A stretch of 36,838 nt of DNA from an uncultured Lachnospiraceae bacterium (GCA_910586255.1 CAJUHR010000038.1:1-36838); one strand, 5' to 3'; shown: positions 8,160 to 16,359, counted from the stretch's first letter. Numbers and translations: made by a program. The notes: generated by a model not told the origin, from the letters alone.

Positions 8160-8315
8160 ATGAAATATGAGAAGGCTAAAGCGGAGGTTGTGCTGTTTGA
8201 TAATAGCGATGTGGTGACGGCGAGTGCCCTGGGTGGGGATGAATGGAATCAGGAAGAGCTTGATAAGGAATATGGCTGTGATGGATCAGTAAACCATGTG
8301 GATAAAAATTTTTAG
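8160..8315 (+). CDS. Candidate RiPP precursor peptide (51 aa)
   Basis: A short acidic peptide behind an excellent ribosome-binding site (AAGGAGG, 8144-8150, nine bases before the ATG). The N-terminal half M-K-Y-E-K-A-K-A-E-V-V-L-F-D-N-S-D-V-V-T has the look of conserved leaders in Firmicute peptide clusters. It is followed by A-L-G-G (residues 23-26), a double-glycine-like cleavage site. The remaining 25 residues would be the core: D/E/N-rich, with one Trp (29), two Tyr or Phe positions and a single Cys (40) in Y-G-C-D-G. It lies between the PqqD/peptidase genes and the radical SAM gene, the usual position of a precursor. The product structure cannot be predicted from sequence. Confidence 0.75.
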   Translation: MKYEKAKAEVVLFDNSDVVTASALGGDEWNQEELDKEYGCDGSVNHVDKNF

Positions 8316-8358
8316 TTGCATTTGACTGTTTCAGTTATCTCAAAAGGCTCCAAAGTGA

Positions 8359-8393
8359 GAGGGCTGTCCTGTATAGAAATACGGATGGTCCTC
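8359..8393 (+). other. RNA hairpin after the precursor gene
   Basis: GAGGGCTGTCC (8359-8369) pairs along its full length with GGATGGTCCTC (8383-8393), with three wobble pairs, and GTAT/ATAC closes the AGAA loop. There is no T-run. It lies 44 bases after the precursor stop codon, where it could protect the precursor message or partly attenuate transcription into the enzyme genes. Confidence 0.45.
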
Positions 8394-8458
8394 AGATATT
8401 GTCAAAGTATTTGTCAAGGAATATTGCATTAAAGAAACGTTTGCCGAATTGAGGTTAT

Positions 8459-8613
8459 GTAACAGTTCAGATAGCCCTTGAACTGTTACGGCATACGGTC
8501 CATTTAGAATCGTTTCGTGATGGGCCGTATGCTCGCGACCGTTACGTTTTACCCAAAGGGCACAATGTCTTACGGTCAGCGCAATGAATGCGCAGACCTA
8601 TCTGAACTGTTAC
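8459..8613. mobile_element. 155-bp MITE-like element
   Basis: A non-coding element bounded by perfect 16-bp terminal inverted repeats (GTAACAGTTCAGATAG at 8459-8474 and its complement at 8598-8613). It is flanked on both sides by the identical 8-bp sequence GAGGTTAT (8451-8458 and 8614-8621), a clean target-site duplication. Inside is a 12-bp hairpin (8491-8502 with 8521-8532), and a second copy of the tip of the right repeat (GAACTGTTAC, 8480-8489) that can also pair with the left end. It encodes no protein and would depend on a transposase elsewhere. An 8-bp duplication fits several families, such as IS256, ISL3 or IS66, and I cannot assign one. Confidence 0.85.
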
Positions 8614-8621
8614 GAGGTTAT
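8614..8621 (+). promoter_or_regulatory. Ribosome-binding site lying in the MITE target duplication
   Basis: GAGG at 8614-8617 is the only plausible Shine-Dalgarno sequence for the radical SAM start at 8627 (nine bases). It lies inside the right copy of the 8-bp duplication GAGGTTAT, so the insertion kept the ribosome-binding site intact while replacing all sequence upstream of it. Confidence 0.65.
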
Positions 8622-8626
8622 ATGCT

Positions 8627-10036
8627 ATGTATTACAGACTGAATTCATCCTGCGTCCTGCGGGGGTGGAAGAAAACTCCATGGGTACTTGTAAGGCATCC
8701 GGAAAACAGCATACAGTATCTGAAGCAGGAGGAATTTCAGACCCTTCTTCTGTGTGATGGTTCCACAGATTTTGAGGCGGAATTTATATCCGATAAAATG
8801 AGAGAGATTCTTTGCAGGTATGAAGCGGACGGAGTAATTGAACCTTGCCCGCAGGGGGAAGTGCTGGAGGAAGATCAATATTACCAGTATTACGACAATC
8901 GTTTTGTGCGGTCCGTCTTATGGTCGGTTACAGGATACTGCAATTATCGCTGCCGTCATTGCTACATGGATGCACCGGATGGAAAACTGGGAGAGCTATC
9001 CCGACAGCAGGCAATGAATCTGATTGACCAGATGTCCGAATGCGGCGTGCTGTGTGTGGATATTACCGGGGGTGAGCCTTTTGTCAGGAAGGATTTTTGG
9101 CAGATCATTGACCGGATCTTGTCCCATAAAATAGCCATAGGACAGATATATACCAATGGATGGTTGCTTACAGAAAATGTGCTGGATGAATTTGAAAAGA
9201 GAAATCTGAAGCCGGAATTCAGCATCAGCTTTGATGGTGTTGGCTGGCATGACTGGATGCGCGGTGTTCAGGGAGCAGAGAAGGCGGCGCTTCGGGCGTT
9301 GGAATTGTGTGAAAGACGAGGATTTCCCACCAGTGTGGAGCTGTGCGTTCACAAAGGAAGCCTGAGTGCATTGCCGGATACTGTGGAGCTGTTGGCGGGC
9401 ATGGGCGTGTCACGTTTGCGGATCGGAACCATAGCTGAGACCGATCTCTGGAAAAAGAACAGCCAAGGAAATACCATGAGTTTTCGCGCTTATATTGAGG
9501 AGATGATCCGTTATATCCCTCGGTTTTTCCGGGCAGAAATGCCGATGGATATCATACTGGCAGGAGTGATCCGGCTGCACAAAAAATCCAAAGCTTTTTC
9601 TGTGATTCCCATGAGGTATTACGGCACGAGCGAGTGTGAAAACCGTTTGCTCTGCAAAGCGGCCCGATATGCCTGCTATATCACACCGGAGGGAAGGCTG
9701 CTTCCCTGCATGCCTATGACGGCTCTTAAAGAACAGGAATTATTTCCCCTGATACAGGATATCGGCTTGAAAAAAGGATTAAGCGACAGCTTTTATATGA
9801 AAATTGTGGACAATCGCGTGGGGGATTTGCTGAAAGTGAATCAAAAGTGTGCAGAGTGTGAGCACAAATATCACTGTGGAGGCGGCTGCAGGGCATCTGC
9901 ACTGGAGCAAACCGGCGATCTGATGGGGAGTGTGGAGGAACAATGCATTCTCTGGAAGGAAGGATATGTGGAGCGCATCCAAAAGGCAGCAGAGACGGCT
10001 ATCATGGAATACTGTGCAGAAGATGCAAACGATTGA
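8627..10036 (+). CDS. Radical SAM/SPASM peptide-modifying enzyme
   Basis: A 469-residue enzyme expected to modify the precursor peptide. Residues 1-80 form a small N-terminal domain that looks like a winged-helix peptide-binding (RRE-like) region. The radical SAM core carries C-N-Y-R-C-R-H-C (Cys 105, 109, 112) for the SAM-binding 4Fe-4S cluster and T-G-G-E-P-F downstream. The C-terminal SPASM region has L-L-P-C-M-P-M, then C-A-E-C-E-H-K-Y-H-C-G-G-G-C, for auxiliary clusters. This architecture is shared with enzymes that make thioether, C-C or other crosslinks; the exact chemistry is unknown. The MITE-like element sits directly before its ribosome-binding site. Confidence 0.9.
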   Translation: MYYRLNSSCVLRGWKKTPWVLVRHPENSIQYLKQEEFQTLLLCDGSTDFEAEFISDKMREILCRYEADGVIEPCPQGEVLEEDQYYQYYDNRFVRSVLWSVTGYCNYRCRHCYMDAPDGKLGELSRQQAMNLIDQMSECGVLCVDITGGEPFVRKDFWQIIDRILSHKIAIGQIYTNGWLLTENVLDEFEKRNLKPEFSISFDGVGWHDWMRGVQGAEKAALRALELCERRGFPTSVELCVHKGSLSALPDTVELLAGMGVSRLRIGTIAETDLWKKNSQGNTMSFRAYIEEMIRYIPRFFRAEMPMDIILAGVIRLHKKSKAFSVIPMRYYGTSECENRLLCKAARYACYITPEGRLLPCMPMTALKEQELFPLIQDIGLKKGLSDSFYMKIVDNRVGDLLKVNQKCAECEHKYHCGGGCRASALEQTGDLMGSVEEQCILWKEGYVERIQKAAETAIMEYCAEDAND

Positions 10037-10070
10037 AAAGCCTATATGCGCGGAAGGTGAGGTTTCCGTG

Positions 10071-11888
10071 ATGGAAAGCAGACGATATATGCATACCCTT
10101 GCATGGATCAGCCGGACAACAGGAAGGAAAAAAATATATATTCTTTACCTGGTATTACTCCAGGCCTTGCTGGGAGCAAGCAGTATCTTCTCTGCTTTGC
10201 TTTTTCGGAGGCTGATTGACAGGGCAGTGGCAAAGGAGCAGGCGGCCTTCTTTCAGGCGGTGGCCCAAATGGCAGTTTTGATGATAAGCCAGATCGCCAT
10301 TCGGGCACTGGGATACTTTCTTCAGGAATGGGCCCATGCCTCCCTGGAAAATCAGTTTAAGGAACAGCTTTTTTTCTGTCTCCTTAAAAAATCCTATGCT
10401 TCGGTGACAGCAGTACATTCCGGCGAATGGATGAACCGGCTGACATCCGATACCGTAGTGGTAAGCAACGGAATTTTAGGAATCCTTCCCGGCCTGACAA
10501 ATATGGTGATAAGAATGGCAGGAGCCTTGATTGTCATTTCTTTCTTAGAGCCCATGTTTGTGACAATCCTTATACCGGCCGGAATCGTGATCCTGTTGTT
10601 TACATTTGGATTTCGCAGAATACTGAAACGGCTTCACAAGCAGATTCAGGAGGCAGACGGAGCAGTAAGAGTGTTTTTACAGGAGCATCTGGGAAACCTG
10701 ATGGTAGCCCGTACATTCGGCATGGAAAAGAAGATAGAAGAGACTGCCAGGGAGAAAATGAATCAGCACAGGACAGCCCGCATCCGCAGAAATCTATTGT
10801 CGGATATTTGCAATACAGGCTTTGGAATGGCTGCCAATGGGATGTATTTGTTTGGAGCCGGCTATTGCGGTTATGGAATATTGACGGGAACCCTTTCCTT
10901 CGGAACCATGACGGCAATGCTGCAGCTGATCGGCCAGGTGCAGTCGCCCCTTGCCAATCTGACCGGATTTTTGCCCCGGTATTTTGCCATGACTGCAAGC
11001 GCAGAACGCCTGATGGAGGCAGAAAGCTATCCGGATGATTGTATAGAGGAGCCTGTAGCAGAAGAAGAGCTGCTTGATTTTTATCTGAAGGAATTTGAAA
11101 GCATTGGATTGAGAAATGCTGAATTTGCTTATCCCGTTTTGAATCGGTCGGAGAGCCTTAAAGCTGAGAAACAGAGAAAACAAGGTTTTCACTCAGAGAA
11201 CTATGAAAATAAATTTTTGAAAGCAGAGGGTTCATCGGGAGTTTCAGTGCTGTCTGGTCTGGATCTGGAAATCCATAAAGGGGAATATGTGGCTTTCACC
11301 GGCCATTCCGGTTGCGGGAAAAGCACGATTTTAAAGCTGTTGATGAGTCTTTATTCTTTAGACAGCGGCGAGCAATATATTAAAGGAAGTAATGAGGGCG
11401 GGATATATGAATATCCCCTGACTGCCCGGTGGAGAGGCCTGTTCGCCTATGTGCCTCAGGGCAATCAACTGATGAGCGGAACCATTCGGGAGGTTGTGGC
11501 CTTTGGAGATAAGGAAAAAACGGGTCAGGAGGAGCTTTTGAGCCAGGCCCTGAGAATTGCCTGCGCAGATGAATTTGTCTGTTCTCTGGAAAACGGATTG
11601 GACACAGTTTTAGGAGAACGGGGCGGCGGGCTTTCAGAAGGACAGATGCAGCGGCTTGCCATCGCAAGAGCAATCTTTTCCGGACGTCCGATTCTGATGC
11701 TGGATGAAGCCACCAGTGCATTGGATGAGAGAACAGAGCAGAAGCTATTGGCGAATTTAAAGGCAATGACAGACAAAACCGTGCTGATCGTGACACATCG
11801 GCCGGCGGTGCTGGATATTTGTAATAAGCGGGTGGATATGGGGCAGGAGAACCATGGTAGCAGGGAAAACAATGGCGGAGCAAAATGA
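10071..11888 (+). CDS. ABC exporter (fused membrane and ATPase domains)
   Basis: A 605-residue half-transporter with about six N-terminal transmembrane helices and a C-terminal nucleotide-binding domain. Motifs are Walker A G-H-S-G-C-G-K-S-T, a Q-loop in Y-V-P-Q-G-N-Q, the signature L-S-E-G-Q-M-Q-R-L and Walker B I-L-M-L-D-E-A-T-S, followed by the H-loop T-H-R. It has no N-terminal C39 peptidase domain, so precursor cleavage would need another protease, such as the S26-type protein of this block. There is an unusual Lys/Glu-rich insertion of about 35 residues between the start of the ATPase domain (E-F-A-Y) and the Walker A strand. ATG 10071 with GGAAGGTGAGG upstream is preferred over the open frame back to 9930. 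Confidence 0.9.
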   Translation: MESRRYMHTLAWISRTTGRKKIYILYLVLLQALLGASSIFSALLFRRLIDRAVAKEQAAFFQAVAQMAVLMISQIAIRALGYFLQEWAHASLENQFKEQLFFCLLKKSYASVTAVHSGEWMNRLTSDTVVVSNGILGILPGLTNMVIRMAGALIVISFLEPMFVTILIPAGIVILLFTFGFRRILKRLHKQIQEADGAVRVFLQEHLGNLMVARTFGMEKKIEETAREKMNQHRTARIRRNLLSDICNTGFGMAANGMYLFGAGYCGYGILTGTLSFGTMTAMLQLIGQVQSPLANLTGFLPRYFAMTASAERLMEAESYPDDCIEEPVAEEELLDFYLKEFESIGLRNAEFAYPVLNRSESLKAEKQRKQGFHSENYENKFLKAEGSSGVSVLSGLDLEIHKGEYVAFTGHSGCGKSTILKLLMSLYSLDSGEQYIKGSNEGGIYEYPLTARWRGLFAYVPQGNQLMSGTIREVVAFGDKEKTGQEELLSQALRIACADEFVCSLENGLDTVLGERGGGLSEGQMQRLAIARAIFSGRPILMLDEATSALDERTEQKLLANLKAMTDKTVLIVTHRPAVLDICNKRVDMGQENHGSRENNGGAK

Positions 11889-13059
11889 TACCAGAAAAGA
11901 AAAACTTATATTTGATGTTCTGAAAGCAGGATTGATGAAAGCTCCCTTTCCGAAGATTCCAGAAGAGGATTGGAAATTGATTGAAAGGGAATTGAACAGT
12001 CAGACAGTCACTGCTTTACCAGAAAAAGCCATTTGTGAAAGCCCCATTGTGCCGCAGAAAATAAAGGAGCAATGGAAAAAAATTGCCTACGGTCATGCCG
12101 TCCGGTGGTCGCAGATTCTTTACGCTCAGGATGAGCTGGTAAATTTGATGGAGCAGCATCAGATCCCCATAGTAATATTGAAGGGCATTGCTGCGGCTAT
12201 GTATTATCCAATGCCAGAATATCGGTCCATGGGAGATGTGGATTTTCTGGTATGGGAGAAGGATTATAGAAAAGCCTTTGATCTGATGAAGAAAAATGGC
12301 TATGTTCTTGCAGAGCCGGAGGACAGCGAGGATTATCACTACGCTTTGGAAAAAAACGGCGTTGTTTTTGAACTCCACCGGAAGCTGGCGAAGCTTCCGC
12401 AGGACAGAGGCGGAAAGCTTTTGATGGAATGTATCCATGAAGGGCTGTCTCACAGAGAATGGCATCAACTTGATGAATATCAAATTCCGGTATTGCCATG
12501 GCTGCCTAACGGTTTGGTTTTGCTTTACCATATTCGACAACATTTAACCAATGGGTTGGGGCTGAGACAGATTATTGACTGGATGATGTATGTGGAAAAG
12601 GAGTTGAGTGACGAATGTTATCCTCATTTTCAAAAAGTAATTAGCAAAGCTGGTCTGGAAAATTTAGCAATACATGTTACAAGGCTGTGTCAGAAATATT
12701 TGGGATTGAGAGAAGAGGGAATTACCTGGTGTGCTGATGCAAAAGAAGATTTATGTGAAGATCTGAAAGAATATATTCTGGAACAAGGGAATTTTGGACG
12801 AAAGATAAAGTGGGAAGGAAAAGGTGCCAAAGCATTCAGCCGAGGCGGTATAGAATTGCTGAGATGGATGCAAAGTCAGGGAAGAAAGCATTGGAAAGCG
12901 GTCAGAAAATATCCGTTTCTGAGACATTTTGCAATATTTTATGAATTATTTCGATATATTTTTTATGTGCTGAAAAAGGACAAACCCATTCGGTCACTGC
13001 TCTTGGATGCAAAAAAGGGGCGGAGGCGTAAACGGATGTTTAAAAAGCTGCATACCTGA
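11854..13059 (+). CDS. PF14907-type nucleotidyltransferase-like protein
   Basis: A 401-residue protein resembling the uncharacterised nucleotidyltransferase family (NTP_transf_5). The signature is I-V-I-L-K-G-I-A-A-A at about residue 107, then S-M-G-D-V-D-F-L-V, the metal-binding D-x-D of the nucleotidyltransferase fold, followed by E-L-H-R-K-L. Family members occur near RiPP genes, but their substrate is not known. It overlaps the ABC gene by 35 bases, if ATG 11854 is the start; ATG 11872 is a close alternative. The C-terminal region is Lys/Arg-rich and helical. It may nucleotidylate or otherwise activate the peptide or a tailoring group. Confidence 0.8.
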   Translation: MVAGKTMAEQNDTRKEKLIFDVLKAGLMKAPFPKIPEEDWKLIERELNSQTVTALPEKAICESPIVPQKIKEQWKKIAYGHAVRWSQILYAQDELVNLMEQHQIPIVILKGIAAAMYYPMPEYRSMGDVDFLVWEKDYRKAFDLMKKNGYVLAEPEDSEDYHYALEKNGVVFELHRKLAKLPQDRGGKLLMECIHEGLSHREWHQLDEYQIPVLPWLPNGLVLLYHIRQHLTNGLGLRQIIDWMMYVEKELSDECYPHFQKVISKAGLENLAIHVTRLCQKYLGLREEGITWCADAKEDLCEDLKEYILEQGNFGRKIKWEGKGAKAFSRGGIELLRWMQSQGRKHWKAVRKYPFLRHFAIFYELFRYIFYVLKKDKPIRSLLLDAKKGRRRKRMFKKLHT

Positions 13060-13111
13060 AGCAGGAGTGTGCAGTGGTATAGATAAAGGGGATTAAGCAG
13101 GTAAGGTCGAT

Positions 13112-14071
13112 ATGAAACGAATAGGGAAGCTTGTAGCTGTGATAGCAGCACTTATGCTGGCAGGATTTATATCGTTTCTTGTCTGGAAGGAAAATCAGGC
13201 GGGAAAGCAACGGGAAGCAGAATACACAGAGCTGCAGAATAAGCTACGGCCATTGGAACAGGAAAAATCCCGTATTAAGAAGGAACTGGAAAAACTGGAA
13301 GAAGGCTATGCTGAGAAATCGGAACTGACAGCCAGTGCAGTTATCCTGTTTACGGATTTGGATGAAAAAATATACACAGAAATGTATCCCAAAATGAAAA
13401 ACAGAGGGTATGTGGGGGTTTTGGCATTGCCCGTTTCCCAGCTTCCAGGCCAGAGCGGCTGTCTGAGCCAGGAACAATTTGACACGCTTATGAAAGCCGG
13501 ATGGAAATGCTGTCTGAAATGGGAAGAGAAAATGGATCACGAAGAATGGTTTAAAGCCTGTGAAGAAATGATGGAGAAAATCGGGATAAGCCAGCCGGAT
13601 ATCGTGTATTTCCCTCAAAATACCTATAAAAGCCAATCGGATGAATTTCTTGTTGAAAAGGGCATTGAAATTGTGGTTCATCATGGGGAGAGAGGCTTAC
13701 CGTTGGTGGTTACAGAGGTGGAGGACGGTATGTGGCATCCAGGATCCAGAGGGCTTAGGGAAAGTAAAACGGTCCAATTGTTGGAAGAAGCAGTAGAATT
13801 GAAAGGAAATATTATATTTACAGTTGGTTCGGATATTGAGAGTGAAAACTATAATGAGAGTCAGTTTAATAGTATGTTGACATGGCTTAAGAGATATTGT
13901 GATGATCAGCAGTTGGTTGTCACGGATTTGTGGGAAGCCAGGGAACAGCGTAAAAGGGCTGAAATGGGGAGTGGGGAGTTGAAGGAGAGTTATGAGGAGG
14001 AGAGAAGGCAGTTGGAGGAGGAGTTGGAAGTGGTTGAGGGGGAGATGGAGGAGTTGTTGAGGGGGGAGTAA
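13112..14071 (+). CDS. Membrane-anchored degenerate NodB-like protein
   Basis: A 319-residue protein with an N-terminal transmembrane helix (about residues 8-25), a coiled coil (about 30-70), and a domain whose outline fits the polysaccharide deacetylase (NodB) fold. The first strand reads A-V-I-L-F-T-D-L-D at residues 76-84, where active enzymes have T-F-D-D-G, and a final strand reads L-V-V-T-D-L near the end. The H-x-x-x-H metal motif is not visible, so it is probably catalytically altered or inactive. The last 40 residues form another Glu/Leu-rich coiled coil encoded by almost purine-only DNA. It follows the nucleotidyltransferase gene by 52 bases and closes the RiPP-like block. Confidence 0.6.
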   Translation: MKRIGKLVAVIAALMLAGFISFLVWKENQAGKQREAEYTELQNKLRPLEQEKSRIKKELEKLEEGYAEKSELTASAVILFTDLDEKIYTEMYPKMKNRGYVGVLALPVSQLPGQSGCLSQEQFDTLMKAGWKCCLKWEEKMDHEEWFKACEEMMEKIGISQPDIVYFPQNTYKSQSDEFLVEKGIEIVVHHGERGLPLVVTEVEDGMWHPGSRGLRESKTVQLLEEAVELKGNIIFTVGSDIESENYNESQFNSMLTWLKRYCDDQQLVVTDLWEAREQRKRAEMGSGELKESYEEERRQLEEELEVVEGEMEELLRGE

Positions 14072-14080
14072 GCAGGCGAA

Positions 14081-14176
14081 GTGGATGCTTGGGAAGATTT
14101 TCAATGGTTGATATATGAACGGATTAATGAGGTAAAACGAAACAAGGTCAGATACTCCAGAAAATACAAAGAATAA
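14081..14176 (+). CDS. Possible 31-aa small ORF
   Basis: A GTG-started open frame, in the same reading frame as the preceding gene just after its stop. It encodes an amphipathic, basic peptide (W-E-D-F-Q-W-L-I-Y-E-R-I-N-E-V-K-R) and has a G-rich stretch about 12 bases upstream. It could be a small protein or a remnant of a longer C-terminus of the upstream gene. Weak evidence. Confidence 0.22.
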   Translation: MDAWEDFQWLIYERINEVKRNKVRYSRKYKE

Positions 14177-14215
14177 AGGAATGGAAGAAACGATTAGAAG
14201 AGGAGTGCGCAAAAG

Positions 14216-15349
14216 GTGAAAAAGAAAGATTATTTGAAAATTGCTATGTTAGGCCACAAGCGTATTCCTTCACGGGAAGGCGGAATTGAGATTGTAGTGG
14301 AGGAACTTAGTACCCGGATGGTAAAAAAGGGGCATAAGGTAACCTGCTACAACCGAGGAGGACATCATGTAAGCGGCAAGGAATTTGACGGAAAAAATTT
14401 TAAAGAATATAAAGGAATTCAATTAAGAACCGTATTTACCATAAATCGAAAAGGTCTGGCTGCCATGACGTCATCCGTATTTGCCGCTGTAAGAGCCGCT
14501 TTGGGAAAATACGATGTAGTTCATTTTCATGCAGAAGGACCTTGTGCCATGTTATGGTTGCCCAAATTGTTTGGGAAACGCTGCGTGGCAACAATCCATG
14601 GTCTTGATTGGCAGAGGGCAAAATGGGGTGGATTTGCTACAAAGTACATAAAGTTTGGGGAGAAGGTTGCTGCAAAATATGCGGATGAAATTATTGTATT
14701 AAGCAAAAGCGTTCAGAAATATTTTGCAGAAGAATATGGCAGGAAAACGGTATTTATCCCTAATGGGGTGATTCAACCTAAACGTCAGCCGCCAGATCTG
14801 ATTAAGAAAAAATTCGGGTTGGATAAGGATTCTTACTTGCTTTATCTGGGTAGGATTGTTCCAGAAAAAGGGGAGCATTATCTGGTGGAAGCATTTCGGA
14901 AAGTCGAAACTGATAAGAAGCTGGTAATTGCCGGAGGAGCCTCGGATACGGATGGATATATGCAAAAATTGAAAAGCCTGGCTGCCGGAGATAAGCGGAT
15001 TCTTTTTACTGGATTTATTCAAGGAAAATTACTTGAGGAGCTTTATAGTAATGCATACCTGTATACTCTTCCCAGTGATCTGGAAGGGATGCCGTTAAGT
15101 CTTTTGGAGGCAATGAGTTACGGAAACTGCTGCTTGGTATCAGATATTCCGGAATGCGCTGATGTGGTAGAGGATTATGCTGTGACCTTCCGAAAAGGAG
15201 ATAGGGATGATTTGTGGGAAAAGATTCAAAGACTTTGTGATGATGAGGAAAAGGTCAATGCATATAAGAATAAAGCGGCAGATTATATTTGCCGGAAGTA
15301 TAGCTGGGATGATGTGGTAGAGTGGACGTTAAAATTATATGAAAAATAA
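14216..15349 (+). CDS. GT4-family glycosyltransferase
   Basis: A 377-residue retaining glycosyltransferase with GT-B fold that probably adds an early sugar to the repeat unit. Its N-terminus carries the G-G-I-E-x-V-V-E-E-L motif used by GT4 enzymes of capsule clusters. The C-terminal domain has Y-L-G-R-I-V-P-E-K-G and the acidic nucleotide-sugar-binding motif D-L-E-G-M-P-L-S-L-L-E-A-M (E-x7-E type). The GTG start at 14216 has GAGGAG about 9-10 bases upstream. It is the first gene of the AT-rich variable block, so base composition shifts here. Donor and acceptor sugars cannot be told from sequence. Confidence 0.9.
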   Translation: MKKKDYLKIAMLGHKRIPSREGGIEIVVEELSTRMVKKGHKVTCYNRGGHHVSGKEFDGKNFKEYKGIQLRTVFTINRKGLAAMTSSVFAAVRAALGKYDVVHFHAEGPCAMLWLPKLFGKRCVATIHGLDWQRAKWGGFATKYIKFGEKVAAKYADEIIVLSKSVQKYFAEEYGRKTVFIPNGVIQPKRQPPDLIKKKFGLDKDSYLLYLGRIVPEKGEHYLVEAFRKVETDKKLVIAGGASDTDGYMQKLKSLAAGDKRILFTGFIQGKLLEELYSNAYLYTLPSDLEGMPLSLLEAMSYGNCCLVSDIPECADVVEDYAVTFRKGDRDDLWEKIQRLCDDEEKVNAYKNKAADYICRKYSWDDVVEWTLKLYEK

Positions 15350-15364
15350 ACAGGGGAATGCATA

Positions 15365-16359
15365 ATGGAAAAGAAACACTATGATGCAATTGATGGACTA
15401 AGGATGATTGCTGCTTTTGGCATTGTTATGATGCATGTAAGAGCGAATTCAGATTATGAAATATCGGGATATATGTACAATTCAATTATTCCATCATTTA
15501 CAAATTTTGTGTTTCTTTTCATGACAGTTTCCGCATTTGGAATGTGCTGCGGCTATTACAATAAGGTACTTAGCAATAAGGTGGATTGGCAAAATTTTTA
15601 TGAAAAACGTTTCCAGAAGATTCTCCCGTTTTTTGGAATCCTTGTGCTGTTTGATATGGCTATGTCTCCTTCGATAGCATCTCTTTATGAAGGATTTGCC
15701 GATATGACATTGCTGTTTGGATTCCTTCCAGGAGCGGGGAATATTTCGGTAATCGGTGTGGGCTGGTTTCTTGGCTTGGTATTCGTATTTTATCTAATAT
15801 TTCCTTTTTTTTGTGTGCTTTTGGCTAACAGAAGGCGGGCGTGGATTGTATTCTTAGTTAGCTTGATTTATAACCTTGCCTGCTCGAATTACTTCGATGT
15901 GGGTCGAAAAAACATTCTGTATAGTGCATGTTTCTTTGTTGCAGGCGGCTTGATTTATTTATATAGGGATGAAATCTCAAAATGGAATAGGTGGATTGTT
16001 TTGGGAATTACCGGATGCGCGATTGTTCTCTATTACATCATTGGTGGTAATATTGCAATGTGTTTGGTGATATCCGTTATCTTATTGATCTATGCGATTA
16101 TCAATAGGGAAAGGTACTGGAAAACAGAATTACAAAGTTTTTTAGCGGCATCAGCATGGAGATATATCTGTCACACATGGTTATATTCCGTGTGATTGAG
16201 AAGATTGGAATAAACAGGGTGATTGGAGATGGTTGGTTGCAATATGTAGTTACAGTTGTGGTTGTGTTGGCGGGGACGACTGTTTTTGCGGTGGTTATGC
16301 AAAAAGCATTTGGTATGATTGGGAAAAAAGTAGCTGTAAAGAAGAGAGTATCGGTTTGA
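15365..16359 (+). pseudogene. Frameshifted acyltransferase-3 family membrane protein
   Basis: An O-acyltransferase (Acyl_transf_3) that would acetylate a capsule sugar. The first frame (15365-16195) covers most of the ten-helix protein, including the N-terminal D-G-L-R and the conserved His in M-M-H-V. The expected C-terminal helices, with the family motif S-G-I-S-M-E-I-Y-L-S-H, are encoded in another frame that runs to 16359. One extra T in the T6 run at 16138-16143, or a -1 ribosomal shift there, joins both parts exactly. As written, the protein would stop after 276 residues and lose its last two helices. This may be an inactive allele, a slipped phase-off state or programmed frameshifting. 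Confidence 0.8.
16138..16144 (+). other. T TTT TTA slippery heptamer at the frameshift
   Basis: In the frame of the acyltransferase, the site reads T TTT TTA, the same X-XXY-YYZ heptamer used for -1 frameshifting in HIV-1. A -1 slip here moves translation into the frame encoding the missing C-terminal helices. I see no strong downstream pseudoknot, only a short AGATATATCT palindrome. Confidence 0.5.

Noticed and set aside
10427..11038. 203-codon open frame within the ABC transporter gene
   Set aside because: It lies wholly inside the transmembrane region of a well-supported gene and its translation looks random.
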